Translations under genes and position numbers: made by a program
Origin: an archaeon
GTDB lineage: Archaea > Micrarchaeota > Micrarchaeia > Anstonellales > Anstonellaceae
Direction: 5' to 3'
NCBI GenBank assembly: GCA_020056305.1
Contig: JAGVIA010000035.1
Coordinates: 1-44,038, forward strand
DNA length: 44,038 nucleotides
The notes under the pieces: model-generated
What the model was told of the DNA's origin: nothing
What the model saw: the letters and a program-made list of their open reading frames with translations, nothing else
The model's database searches: none
Shown here: piece by piece, positions 24,802 to 34,474 of the stretch
Layout of the letters: the number at the start of each line of letters is the position of its first letter
Position numbering within the stretch: position 1 is the first letter of the stretch

Positions 24802-26529
24802 ATGCTAGTAACCAAGATTGACCAGCTTGTCGACCTTGCCCGTGCGCAAAAGAGCCCGACACTGGAGTTTGCCGCAACAAAGCTCGACTTGCCGATAAAG
24901 GCGGTCGAGGCAATCGCAAGCATGCTTGAGCGGGGCAATGTTGTCGAAATCCGCTACCCTGTCAACATCCTAGAAAAGCCATACCTGGTCTTCCGCGGGC
25001 TGCCCCCGGAGCCTGCGCCAAAGCAGGAGGGCGAGCGCGGCAAGGTCATCCTCACCTACTCCTTCAAGGCAGACCGCGTTCCCGCAACAGTGCAGGTGTC
25101 AGACACGGGCCGCGAAAAATATTACACCATTTCCCTAGTCGAGCTCTCGCAGCCCACGCGCATTTTCCTTGACGAGATAAAAGAGGAGCTTCTCCGCTCG
25201 GTCCCCGCAGAGCAAAGCGACGTATCCGACGTGGAGAAGCTTGCGAAAATAAAGTCCGACTTCTCAAGAAAGATAGAAAAATACCTCGAAACCTACCACC
25301 TCGGGCCAGAAACAAGCGAGCTTCTCACGGGCATGCTGCTCCACATAATGTTCGGGCTTGGCGAGCTTGACATGCTCACGCAGGACGACTCGCTTGAGGA
25401 AATCGCAGTCATCAACAGCAAGCAGCCTATCGGCATCTACCATAGAAAATTCGGCTGGCTCAAAACTAACATGTACATGCCGGACGAGGATGCGATATTC
25501 AACTATTCCTCGCAAATAGCCCGCCGCGTCGGAAGGCAAATCGCGGTCCTCACGCCCATACTGGATGCACGGCTGGAAACAGGCGACCGCGTGAACGCAA
25601 CCCTTGCGCCAATATCCGCTCATGGGAACACCATCACAATCAGAAAGTTCGCAAAAGACCCCTGGACAGTCATCAACCTAATCACAGACCAGTCGCACAC
25701 CATGACTACTGAGATGGCAGGCATGCTCTGGCAGGCAATCCACTATGAGATGAATGTGCTGGTTGCAGGCGGCACAGCATCCGGAAAAACATCCGCCCTA
25801 AACGCGCTTCTCGCATTCATCCCGCCAAACCAGCGCATCCTGACAATAGAGGATACAAGAGAGCTTGTGCTGCCGTCCTTCCAGTGGAACTGGATACCGA
25901 TGCTCACGCGCAACTCGAATGCGGAAGGGCTTGGGGAAGTTAGCATGCTGGATTTGATGGTATCCGCATTGCGCATGAGGCCTGACCGCATCGTGCTGGG
26001 AGAAATGAGGCGCCAGAAGGAGGCAGAGGTGCTATTTGAGGCAATGCACACTGGCCACTCGGTCTACTCCACGCTTCACGCCGATACCTCAAATCAGGTT
26101 ATTCGGCGCCTGACAAACCCGCCCATTGACATGCCGCCCTCGGAAATCGAGGCTCTGCACCTTGTTATCGTGCAATACCGTGACAGGCGGCGCAACCTGA
26201 GGCGCACCCTTGAGATATGCGAGATGACCTCGGGCGCCGGGAACGACGAGCTGTCAGCGAACATCATCTATCGCTGGCGGCCGCGCACCGACACTTTTGA
26301 GAAGGTGGGCGAGCCCACCAAATATTACAAGGAGCTCAACCTGCACACCGGCATGACGAAGGACGAGATAGTCTCGGACATAAAAAACCGCGCAATGATA
26401 CTTTCCTGGATGCTCAAAAACAAGATGTATTCGCTTGAGGCAGTCGGCAAGGTCATGTCAATCTATTATGCCGACCCGAAAAGCGTGATTGAGCTTGCAA
26501 GGGGCAATCTTGGGATAAGAAAGCCATAA
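24802..26529 (+). CDS. Type II/IV secretion system ATPase (GspE/VirB11/archaeal pilus family)
   Basis: LVAGGTASGKTSALNALLAF Walker A; LTIEDTRELVLP; HTGHSVYSTLHAD His box. Confidence 0.95.
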   Translation: MLVTKIDQLVDLARAQKSPTLEFAATKLDLPIKAVEAIASMLERGNVVEIRYPVNILEKPYLVFRGLPPEPAPKQEGERGKVILTYSFKADRVPATVQVSDTGREKYYTISLVELSQPTRIFLDEIKEELLRSVPAEQSDVSDVEKLAKIKSDFSRKIEKYLETYHLGPETSELLTGMLLHIMFGLGELDMLTQDDSLEEIAVINSKQPIGIYHRKFGWLKTNMYMPDEDAIFNYSSQIARRVGRQIAVLTPILDARLETGDRVNATLAPISAHGNTITIRKFAKDPWTVINLITDQSHTMTTEMAGMLWQAIHYEMNVLVAGGTASGKTSALNALLAFIPPNQRILTIEDTRELVLPSFQWNWIPMLTRNSNAEGLGEVSMLDLMVSALRMRPDRIVLGEMRRQKEAEVLFEAMHTGHSVYSTLHADTSNQVIRRLTNPPIDMPPSEIEALHLVIVQYRDRRRNLRRTLEICEMTSGAGNDELSANIIYRWRPRTDTFEKVGEPTKYYKELNLHTGMTKDEIVSDIKNRAMILSWMLKNKMYSLEAVGKVMSIYYADPKSVIELARGNLGIRKP

Positions 26530-26544
26530 GTTCATGGTGCTAAC

Positions 26545-27432
26545 ATGAGAATCCCGCTGATGCTAATCTCATTGGAAGCCGCGCCAGCCCTTGGCAACCG
26601 CTTCCGCGGGCTTGGCATCCGCCTCTCCTCATTCTACCCGGGCCTCAAATACGACCTGCGCAACGCCGCCCTTGACATCGGAGTGGAGCAATTCTGCGTT
26701 GCCGCATTTTTCTCGGCATTGATATGGGCCACGATATTCGGCGTGTTCCTCTTAGTTGTCGGGCAGATACGCCCTGAGCTTCCCGCGCCCATAAAGATAC
26801 TTGGGCCCGGCCTTGCATTTTTTGTGACCCTCATATTCTTCATCGTCCTCCACCTGTCATACCCCAAGGTGATTGCGAAAAACATCGCGGACAAAATCGA
26901 CCGCGACCTCACTTTTGCCGCCCGCGACATGCTGATTCAGATAAGCTCAGGCATCCCCCTCTACACAGTGCTTCGCAACATCTCCGAATCGGATTATGGG
27001 CAGGTGAGCAAGGAGTTCACAAAGGTGATAAACGACATACGCGGAGGCCAGTCGCTGGTGACTGCGCTTGAGAACATGGCGCTTCGCAGCCAATCGCAGT
27101 ATCTCAAGAAGACCGCCTGGCAGCTCATCACCGCGGTGCGCGCAGGCGCAAACCTTTCAAGCTCCCTAAAGGGCATCGTGAAGCTGCTTGTGGATTACCA
27201 GTTCTCGCTCAACAAGAGCTACAACGCCGAGCTCAACTTCATCGTGCTAATCTACCTTCTCGTCTCCGCAGTCGTGCCGACAGTGGGAGTCACGGTGCTT
27301 GTGATTTTCTCAGTGTTCGGCATACTGGGCATCACCCCCGAGCTTTTTGCCGCGATAGTCACAGGCTCGTTCATTGTGCAGCTCGGAATGATCGGCTATG
27401 TCTTTGTGAAGCGGCCGAACATGTATGTGTAA
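26545..27432 (+). CDS. Type II secretion system F/TadC-like membrane protein
   Basis: T2SSF-type region ISSGIPLYTVLRNISES...ALENMALRSQSQYLKKTAWQLITAVRAGANLSSSLKGI with flanking TMs. Confidence 0.88.
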   Translation: MRIPLMLISLEAAPALGNRFRGLGIRLSSFYPGLKYDLRNAALDIGVEQFCVAAFFSALIWATIFGVFLLVVGQIRPELPAPIKILGPGLAFFVTLIFFIVLHLSYPKVIAKNIADKIDRDLTFAARDMLIQISSGIPLYTVLRNISESDYGQVSKEFTKVINDIRGGQSLVTALENMALRSQSQYLKKTAWQLITAVRAGANLSSSLKGIVKLLVDYQFSLNKSYNAELNFIVLIYLLVSAVVPTVGVTVLVIFSVFGILGITPELFAAIVTGSFIVQLGMIGYVFVKRPNMYV

Positions 27433-27492
27433 AACCAAAAATGAAAGCGGAAATGGCATGCCAATTTATCGGCGTGCGCAAGCGTGTGAAAA

Positions 27493-28536
27493 ATGGCAAA
27501 GAAGTATATCATATACAGAAAATTCGCATTCACGCTCCCTCCCAGGCAGGTGACGGCAGTCTCAAAGATGCTAAATTATGCCGGCATCCCAACCTCCCCG
27601 GAGATTTGGGTGGGCTCAAAGCTCGTGCTCGCGCTTCTTGCTGGAATAATCGGCGCGCTCATCCCATTCACGATATTCCGCTTCGCAGGCGTGTTCGGCC
27701 TCTCATTCACCGATGCAACCACCTCTGATGTCATCCTGATGCTTGGCATGTCTTTTGCCACCGGCGCGTTGCTGTTCGCAACAGTTGCCATCCTCTTCTA
27801 CCTGCACCTCTACTACATCATACACGACCGCACGCACCGCGTCGAGGCAATCCTGCCTGACTTCCTTCTAATGGTCGCGGCGAATCTGCGCGCAGGCCTC
27901 ACGCCATTTTCCGCGCTCCAGGTTGCCGCCAGGCCCGAGTTCGGCCCGCTTGAGGCAGAGGTGCGCATCATCTCATCGCGCTCGATGGGCACGGAATCAT
28001 TCACTGATGCGCTGCGCAAGCTCACGGACCGCGTTGACAGCAACGTGCTTCGCCGCACCATCAACTTCTTTGAAAACGGCCTGAAAAGCGGAGGAAAGCT
28101 CGCGCAGCTGCTTGAAACTTCCGCAGACGAGATCCGCGAGATGGACGAGCTCAAGCGCGAGATGATGCTAAACACCAAGACATATGCCATTTTCCTTATC
28201 TTCATCCTGATTTTCGGCCTTCCGCTCCTTCTTGCAATATCGACTGAGTTCCTTGGCACTTTCACAAAGATCCAGAGCCAGCTCAGCACGGATGACCTAA
28301 AGGGCGTAAGCGCAATTTCCGCGCCCAAGATCTCAATTGACGTGGGCTTCATCAACCAGATGGCAGGCGTCATCATAATCGGCACATCCATCCTCATCAG
28401 CATACTGGTGGGCGTGATTTCCGAGGGCAAAATACTGTACGGGCTCAAATACGCAGTGCCCCTCTCCATAGCATCGGGCACAATGTTCATGATTTGCAAG
28501 ATGATGATCGGCGGATTCATTGGGCAGCTTATTTGA
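27493..28536 (+). CDS. Second type II secretion system F/TadC-like membrane protein
   Basis: LMVAANLRAGLTPFSALQVAARPEFGPLEAEV... FFENGLKSGGKLAQLLETSADEIREMDELKREM; TM segments on both sides. Confidence 0.9.
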   Translation: MAKKYIIYRKFAFTLPPRQVTAVSKMLNYAGIPTSPEIWVGSKLVLALLAGIIGALIPFTIFRFAGVFGLSFTDATTSDVILMLGMSFATGALLFATVAILFYLHLYYIIHDRTHRVEAILPDFLLMVAANLRAGLTPFSALQVAARPEFGPLEAEVRIISSRSMGTESFTDALRKLTDRVDSNVLRRTINFFENGLKSGGKLAQLLETSADEIREMDELKREMMLNTKTYAIFLIFILIFGLPLLLAISTEFLGTFTKIQSQLSTDDLKGVSAISAPKISIDVGFINQMAGVIIIGTSILISILVGVISEGKILYGLKYAVPLSIASGTMFMICKMMIGGFIGQLI

Positions 28537-28558
28537 AATCACCCAGCGCGTGAATGCC

Positions 28559-29182
28559 ATGAAGCAATCCCTTGTTTGGTACGCATCCTACGGCTCGAAT
28601 CTTCTAAAGAGCAGATTCATGTGCTATATTGAAGGCGGAAAGCCAGAAGGCAGCGATAAAGTCGAAACAGGCTGCGAAGATAAAACTCCTCCGAGCGAAG
28701 ACAAGCAAATATTTATCCCCCATCAGATGTATTTCGCCAAAAACTCGCCACGTTGGCAGAATGGTGGCATTGCATTCATAGATGTCGAAAAAGGCATTAA
28801 GCGCACAACGTTGGGGCGAATGTATCTGATAACGGAGAGTCAGTTCAGGGATGTTGTCAAGCAGGAAAATGATTGTGTAGCATTTTCTATCGATTTGGAA
28901 AAGGTAAAAGAAAAAGGCAGTTTTGTTTTTCACAATTCATGGTACGGGCGAATCATATATCTAGGCGAGGACGGCGGCTATCCTGTCTTCTCATTTACTG
29001 CTCCATGGTCCATGGGCGAAGTCGAAACCACAAAACCCTTGCCAAGTTATTTGAAAATCATAATTCGCGGGCTAAAGGAAGCGTATCTGGATAAAAAAGA
29101 CAGCGAGCTGCTTGATTATCTGGCAAGCAAGCCAGGCATAACTGAAAATTACCGAAAAGAGCAATTACGCACGCTTGTCTAG
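28559..29182 (+). CDS. Hypothetical protein with YASYGSNL motif (gamma-glutamylcyclotransferase-like fold candidate)
   Basis: LVWYASYGSNLLKSRFMCYIEGGKPEGSDK.. FIPHQMYFAKNSPRWQNGGIAFID. Confidence 0.6.
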   Translation: MKQSLVWYASYGSNLLKSRFMCYIEGGKPEGSDKVETGCEDKTPPSEDKQIFIPHQMYFAKNSPRWQNGGIAFIDVEKGIKRTTLGRMYLITESQFRDVVKQENDCVAFSIDLEKVKEKGSFVFHNSWYGRIIYLGEDGGYPVFSFTAPWSMGEVETTKPLPSYLKIIIRGLKEAYLDKKDSELLDYLASKPGITENYRKEQLRTLV

Positions 29183-29191
29183 GGCGTTTTT

Positions 29192-30175
29192 CTACCATCC
29201 CAGCACATACGCAAACATGAGCGGCGCAACGATTGTGGCATCAGACTCGATTATGAACCTCGGCGTGCTTGCCTCAAGCTTGCCCCACGTGATTTTCTCA
29301 TTGGGCACCGCGCCCGAATACGAGCCATAGCTTGTTGTCGAATCCGATATCTGGCAGAAGTAGCCCCAGAATTTTGCCTCCTTGAACAAATCCTGCGCGA
29401 TAAGGGGCACCACGCATATCGGGAAATCCCCGGCAATGCCGCCGCCTATCTGGAAAAACCCAATGCTTGAATCCTTCGTCTCTTTCTGGTACCATGCTAT
29501 CAGTTCCGTCATGTAGTTTATGCCGCTCTTTATCGTCTCAACGTTCTTTATCCTGCCATCCGCGCAGGCAGCCGCAAAAACATTGCCCAGCGTTGAATCC
29601 TCCCAACCCGGGACAAATATCGGCAAATTTTTCTCTGCGGCAGCCACAATCCAGCTGTCCTTGGGGTCTATCTGGTAAAATTTCTTGTAAATGCCCGTGT
29701 TAATGGCCTCGTAAATGAACTCGTGCGGCAGCCTCTTCTTCCCTGCCATGTCATCTTTTTTCCAAAGCTCTAAAATAAGCCGCTCAACCCTGCGCATTGC
29801 CTCCTCTTCTGGTATGCACGTGTCTGTCACGCGATTGAGGTGCCTGTTCAGCAAATCCTCCTCATCCTTTGGCGACAAATGCCGATAATGTGGCACGCGC
29901 ACATAATGCTTGTGCGCAACGAGATTGAACACGTCCTCTTCCAGGTTCGCGCCAGTGCATGTGATCGCATGCACTTTTCCCGCACGTATCATTTCCGCAA
30001 GTGATTTTCCAAGCTCCGCGGTGCTCATTGCGCCAGCAAGGGTGACCATCATCTTGCCGCCTGACTCGACGTGTTTTTTGTATGCTTCCGCGGCATCAAT
30101 TAGCGTTGCCGCATTGAAATGCAGGAAATGTTCCTTCAAAAAATTGCTTATCTGGCCATTCTTCATTTGTTTCAC
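29192..30175 (-). CDS. Deoxyhypusine synthase-like protein (DHS family, noncanonical motif)
   Basis: MMVTLAGAMSTAELGKSLAEMIRAGKVHAITCTGANLEED, VPGWEDSTLGN, IGGGIAGDFPICVVPL; canonical GGGxxKHH lysine motif not present. Confidence 0.85.
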   Translation of the reverse strand: MKQMKNGQISNFLKEHFLHFNAATLIDAAEAYKKHVESGGKMMVTLAGAMSTAELGKSLAEMIRAGKVHAITCTGANLEEDVFNLVAHKHYVRVPHYRHLSPKDEEDLLNRHLNRVTDTCIPEEEAMRRVERLILELWKKDDMAGKKRLPHEFIYEAINTGIYKKFYQIDPKDSWIVAAAEKNLPIFVPGWEDSTLGNVFAAACADGRIKNVETIKSGINYMTELIAWYQKETKDSSIGFFQIGGGIAGDFPICVVPLIAQDLFKEAKFWGYFCQISDSTTSYGSYSGAVPNEKITWGKLEASTPRFIIESDATIVAPLMFAYVLGW

Positions 30176-30235
30176 GCAAAAAATTATCTGTTAAATAATA
30201 AAAGGCTTTGTAAATTTTTTTTGAGAAAAAAATAT

Positions 30236-30336
30236 TTGCAAGCCGTCGCATGCAAGCCAAAAAAACCTTGCAATGGCGCACTCTGCCAAAAAAGCCGCTC
30301 AAATGCCCGCCTTGCCAAAAAAATGCAGCATGCTGC
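30236..30336 (+). promoter_or_regulatory. Structured thrS upstream region
   Basis: Inverted repeat TTGCAAG/CTTGCAA (30236-30273) and perfect palindrome GCAGCATGCTGC (30325-30336), with recurrent GCCAAAAAA elements. Confidence 0.4.
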
Positions 30337-30377
30337 CAAACTAAAGGCTAAAAAATCCCCTTTTCCAATCTATTGAT

Positions 30378-32342
30378 ATGAAAATTCTAACGATACACTC
30401 TGATTTCATCGAGTTTGAGCCGCTTTCCAAGGCAGTCAAGGCAGCGGAGGAAATAACTAAGGAGAAAAAGCGCATTGAGGAATGCCTGGTGGCATTCGCA
30501 TCAGTGGAAAAAGACGACACTGACATTGATGGCGTGGCAGAGCAGGCTGCAAAAGAAATACTGAAAGTGTGCAACCAGGTGAAAACAAAGAAGGTGGTGC
30601 TCTACCCGTTTGTGCATCTCACATCATCCCCCTCGCCTCTGGATACGGCGCTTGCAACACTGAAAAAAACCGAATCCATCCTTGCCTCTGACGCCTCTTA
30701 CTCCATTACGCGCGCGCCATTTGGCTGGTACAAGTCATTTGACATCAAATGCAAGGGCCACCCGCTCTCCGAGCTCTCAAGGCATTTTGGCGCAGAAGGC
30801 GCATATGCGAAGGGCGGGAAAGATGCGAAGGAAGCAGGAATCGGCGGAAAGGACGCAAAAGGCGCAGGGCATATGCAAGTAAAAGACATTTCATCTGCCG
30901 CCCATGCATCCGCCCCAAAGGAAGTAGTTTCTGAATCCCTAAAGGCAGATGACTGCGTGAAGCGCGAATATTTCATACTCTCGCCAGACGGCACTCTTCT
31001 GCCAGCAAGTTCCTTTGTCTTCTCCAAGCATCCGCTCCTAAAAAAGTTTGTGAATTACGAGACGAACAAGGTGCGCGCCTATGACAAGGAGCCTCCGCAC
31101 ATCGCGCTCATGCGCGAGCATGCAATCGCATCGCACGAGCCTGCGTCCGACTCCGGCAACCTGCGCTGGTATCCAAACGGCCGGCTCATGAAAAAGCTCA
31201 TTGAGCGGCGCATCATGGACATCTGCATCGGATATGGCGCAATGGAAGTCGAGACCCCGATAATGTATGACTTTGAGCACCCATGCCTCAAGAAATACCT
31301 AAACCGCTTCCCTGCGCGCCAATACGTCGTTAAAAGCGACGAAAAGGAGTATTTCCTGCGCTTTGCCGCATGCTTCGGGCAATTCCTAATCGCCTCCGAC
31401 ATGGTAATCAGCCACAAGAATTTGCCAATAAAGCTCTTTGAGCTCACAAAATATTCATTCCGCCGCGAGCAGTCCGGCGAAGTGGCTGGATTGCGGCGCC
31501 TTCGCGCATTCACAATGCCTGATATGCACACCTTTGCAAAGGATGCCGATGGCGCGCGCACCGCCTTTACCGAACAGTTCAACCTCTGTGTAGACTGGAT
31601 GGACATGCTCGGTCCCTCATACGAGGCAGCATTCCGCATCCAGCGCGACTGGTACAATGAGAACAAGGAATGGTATGCCGCGCTTGTGAAGCGCTTTGGC
31701 AAGCCGGTGCTTGTGGAAATGTTCTCCGAGCGCTATGCATATTTCATCACCAAGTTTGAATTCAACGTAGTTGACTGCCTTGACAAGGCATCAGCGCTTT
31801 CCACCGTTCAAATAGACGTTGAGAATGCGGAAACGTTCAACATCTCCTATGTTGATGAGAAAGGGCAGAAGCAGCGCCCATATCTTTTGCACACGTCTGT
31901 TTCCGGCAGCACAGACCGCAACATCTATGCGCTTCTCGAATGGGAGGCAATGCAAAAGGCAGCAGGCAAGACGCCAATGTTCCCGCTTTGGCTCTCGCCT
32001 TCGCAGGTAAGAATAGTGCCAGTCTCGGATGCGCAATTGCCCCATTGCGAAAAAATGCTTTCGCTGCTAAAAGCAATGGATGTGCGCGCGGACTTGGATG
32101 ACCGGGGTGAAACATTGCAAAAGAAGGTGCGCGATGCCGAGCAGCACTGGGTTCCCTTCATCGCAGTAATCGGGGACAAGGAAATCCAGAGTGGAAAGCT
32201 GGCGGTTCGCGTGCGCAAAACCGGAAAGCAAGTGCTTCTCTCGCCCGAAGAGCTCTGCGCAAGCATCACAGAAGAATGCAAGGGCATGCCATTTGAACCA
32301 CTCTCGCTTGCAGACCACCTTACGAAGAGACCGGTAATCTAG
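30378..32342 (+). CDS. thrS: Threonyl-tRNA synthetase (archaeal type)
   Basis: Archaeal editing-domain N-terminus MKILTIHSDFIEFEPLSKA; catalytic motifs RNLRW.., KLFELTKYSFRREQSGEVAGLRRLRAFTMPDMHTF. Confidence 0.95.
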   Translation: MKILTIHSDFIEFEPLSKAVKAAEEITKEKKRIEECLVAFASVEKDDTDIDGVAEQAAKEILKVCNQVKTKKVVLYPFVHLTSSPSPLDTALATLKKTESILASDASYSITRAPFGWYKSFDIKCKGHPLSELSRHFGAEGAYAKGGKDAKEAGIGGKDAKGAGHMQVKDISSAAHASAPKEVVSESLKADDCVKREYFILSPDGTLLPASSFVFSKHPLLKKFVNYETNKVRAYDKEPPHIALMREHAIASHEPASDSGNLRWYPNGRLMKKLIERRIMDICIGYGAMEVETPIMYDFEHPCLKKYLNRFPARQYVVKSDEKEYFLRFAACFGQFLIASDMVISHKNLPIKLFELTKYSFRREQSGEVAGLRRLRAFTMPDMHTFAKDADGARTAFTEQFNLCVDWMDMLGPSYEAAFRIQRDWYNENKEWYAALVKRFGKPVLVEMFSERYAYFITKFEFNVVDCLDKASALSTVQIDVENAETFNISYVDEKGQKQRPYLLHTSVSGSTDRNIYALLEWEAMQKAAGKTPMFPLWLSPSQVRIVPVSDAQLPHCEKMLSLLKAMDVRADLDDRGETLQKKVRDAEQHWVPFIAVIGDKEIQSGKLAVRVRKTGKQVLLSPEELCASITEECKGMPFEPLSLADHLTKRPVI

Positions 32343-32406
32343 GGAAAAAATAAAACAAAAAAGAAGGAAAAAAAGAAAAAATAAAGAAAAAATAAAAGAA
32401 AGAAGG
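32343..32406 (-). terminator. Poly-T tract (minus-strand sense) between convergent thrS and argG
   Basis: Plus strand GGGAAAAAATAAAACAAAAAAGAAGGAAAAAAAGAAAAAATAAAG..., i.e. T-rich when read in the argG direction. Confidence 0.5.
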
Positions 32407-33675
32407 CTACTTCTTTTCCTTCCTCCTCTTCCCCATCTTCTCAATAATGGCCCTGTGCGCCATGAGCCTTATCGCGTTCACCTTGATGAACCCTGCCGAG
32501 TCCATCTGGTTGAACCCGCCCTCAATGTGCATCGAGCCCAAATCCTGGTCGTACAATGACGATGGCGATTCTCTCGCTCTCGTGAACACATTCCCCTTGA
32601 AAATCTCAAGGGTCACCTTGCCGTCTATGAACTCCTGGCTCTTGTCAAACGCGGCATTGAGGAAATCCATTTCGGGCGAGAACCAGAACCCGTTGTATAT
32701 TATCTCGGCATATCTGGGCGTGAGCATGTCGCGCAGCCTCATCACTTCCCTGTCCATGGCAATTGACTCAATGTCCTTGTGTGCGGTGTGCAATATCGTG
32801 CCGCCCGGAGTCTCATACAGCCCGCGGGACTTGATGCCCACAAACCTGTTCTCAACCATGTCTATTCTCCCCACGCCGTTCTCGCCGCCCACCTTGTTCA
32901 GATACAAGAACAGCTCAAGCGGCTCTTCCTTCACAGTGCCATCATTCTTGTTCACGACTTTCACCGGCGTGCCATCCTTGAAATAAATTTCAAGCACAGT
33001 GCTCTTGTCAGGAGCCTTTGCCACCGATACGGTCCTCGAATACACGCTTTCATCCGGTATTTTTCCAGGATCCTCAAGAATGCCTGCCTCATGCGAGATG
33101 TGCATCAAATTCTCGTCCTCCGAGTAGGGTTTCTTGAGCGTAGCATCTACTGGAATGCCGTTTGCTTTCGCATATTTTATCAGGTCATCCCTGCCTTTGA
33201 ACTGCGCAAGGAACTCGGCATTCTTCCACGGCGCAATGATTTTGATTTTCGGATTCAGCGCAAGATATGACAGCTCGAATCTCACCTGGTCATTGCCCTT
33301 GCCCGTCGCCCCGTGCGAAACATATTGTGCGCCCTCTTCCATTGCAACAGACATCTGGTATTTTGCAATAAGGGGCCTTGCAAGCGATGTGCCCATCAGG
33401 TATCTCCCCTCATATATAGCATTCGCCCTTATCGCGGGGAATATGTAATCCGTGACAAACTCCTTCTTCAAGTCCTTGATGATGACTTTTGACGCGCCGA
33501 CTTTGAGCGCCTTTGCCTTGGCTTTCTCAAAATCCTCCTGCTGGCCGACATCTGCAATGTACGCAATCACTTCGTAGCCCTTGTCAAGCAGCCACTTGAG
33601 TATGCACGACGTGTCCAGCCCGCCTGAATATGCGAGCACAACTTTCTCCTTCACGTTGCCATTTGCCATTTTCAC
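32407..33675 (-). CDS. argG: Argininosuccinate synthase
   Basis: [52 protein letters not shown] motifs. Confidence 0.97.
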   Translation of the reverse strand: MKMANGNVKEKVVLAYSGGLDTSCILKWLLDKGYEVIAYIADVGQQEDFEKAKAKALKVGASKVIIKDLKKEFVTDYIFPAIRANAIYEGRYLMGTSLARPLIAKYQMSVAMEEGAQYVSHGATGKGNDQVRFELSYLALNPKIKIIAPWKNAEFLAQFKGRDDLIKYAKANGIPVDATLKKPYSEDENLMHISHEAGILEDPGKIPDESVYSRTVSVAKAPDKSTVLEIYFKDGTPVKVVNKNDGTVKEEPLELFLYLNKVGGENGVGRIDMVENRFVGIKSRGLYETPGGTILHTAHKDIESIAMDREVMRLRDMLTPRYAEIIYNGFWFSPEMDFLNAAFDKSQEFIDGKVTLEIFKGNVFTRARESPSSLYDQDLGSMHIEGGFNQMDSAGFIKVNAIRLMAHRAIIEKMGKRRKEKK

Positions 33676-33803
33676 AACCTCCCAAGAACCTAAATTGGAT
33701 TGAACCTTTGCAGAATTCTTCCACCAAGCGCTATTAAAAATCCTTCTGGCGTAAAATAGATAAAATAAGACATGGAATGTATTATTTGATACAAATGGGT
33801 TGT

Positions 33804-34451
33804 GTTATGAAAAAATCACCTGAAAAATCCTCAATAGCCTCCTCAGTTTTCTCCTACCTTGATGCCGACCCCTACATCCGCCAGTCAATACGCTTAGGCA
33901 TCGCCAACCTGTCCGCCATTGCGGGAAAAATACGCACGGAGAAAATGCCCAAAAGCAGCCTCGGGGCAATAAAAGCAGCCGTCCGCCGCTACGGGGGCAG
34001 CCAGAAATTCTACGATTACTCTGCCAATTTGCGCGAGCTTCTCAAAAAGACGCGCATGAGCCTCACAAGCAATGCGGCAGTAATGCTCCTCAAGCCCCAC
34101 ACTTTCACTTATGCAGACCGCATCTTCAAGGCATTGGGCGGCAAGGAATTCGCCATGATAAGCTCGAACGATTTCATCACGCTAATCCTCCCTGACGAGC
34201 ACGTTTCGGCGGTCGCAAAGGCAATTGGGAGAGGCAACATCCTAGAAACAATACGCGACCAGTGCATAATCACGCTTGCAACCTCTTCCGAATTGGAGGT
34301 CAAGCCAGGCTGGGTTGCATTCTTCGCAGAGGCGCTTGCGCGAGGGGGCATAAATATCCGGGAGTTCTACTCCTGCTACACCGACACTGTATTCGTCGTG
34401 GCGAAAAAGGATGCGACAAAGGCGTATGAATTGCTAAGCAAGCTGCTCTGA
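33804..34451 (+). CDS. ACT-domain-like regulatory protein (putative)
   Basis: C-terminal half with an ACT-like pattern ([47 protein letters not shown]); N-terminal helical/HTH-like region. Start approximate (MKKSPEKSS). Confidence 0.55.
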   Translation, partial: VMKKSPEKSSIASSVFSYLDADPYIRQSIRLGIANLSAIAGKIRTEKMPKSSLGAIKAAVRRYGGSQKFYDYSANLRELLKKTRMSLTSNAAVMLLKPHTFTYADRIFKALGGKEFAMISSNDFITLILPDEHVSAVAKAIGRGNILETIRDQCIITLATSSELEVKPGWVAFFAEALARGGINIREFYSCYTDTVFVVAKKDATKAYELLSKLL

Positions 34452-34474
34452 AGAAACATGCCAGCGCAGCGTTC

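Noticed and set aside
27813-28520. 235-aa minus-strand ORF
   Set aside because: Antisense shadow of the TadC-like gene.
30119-30376. Lys-rich 85-aa ORF upstream of thrS as a leader peptide or small basic protein
   Set aside because: Overlaps the DHS-like start, arises from A-rich intergenic DNA, and is not Thr-rich as expected for an attenuator peptide.
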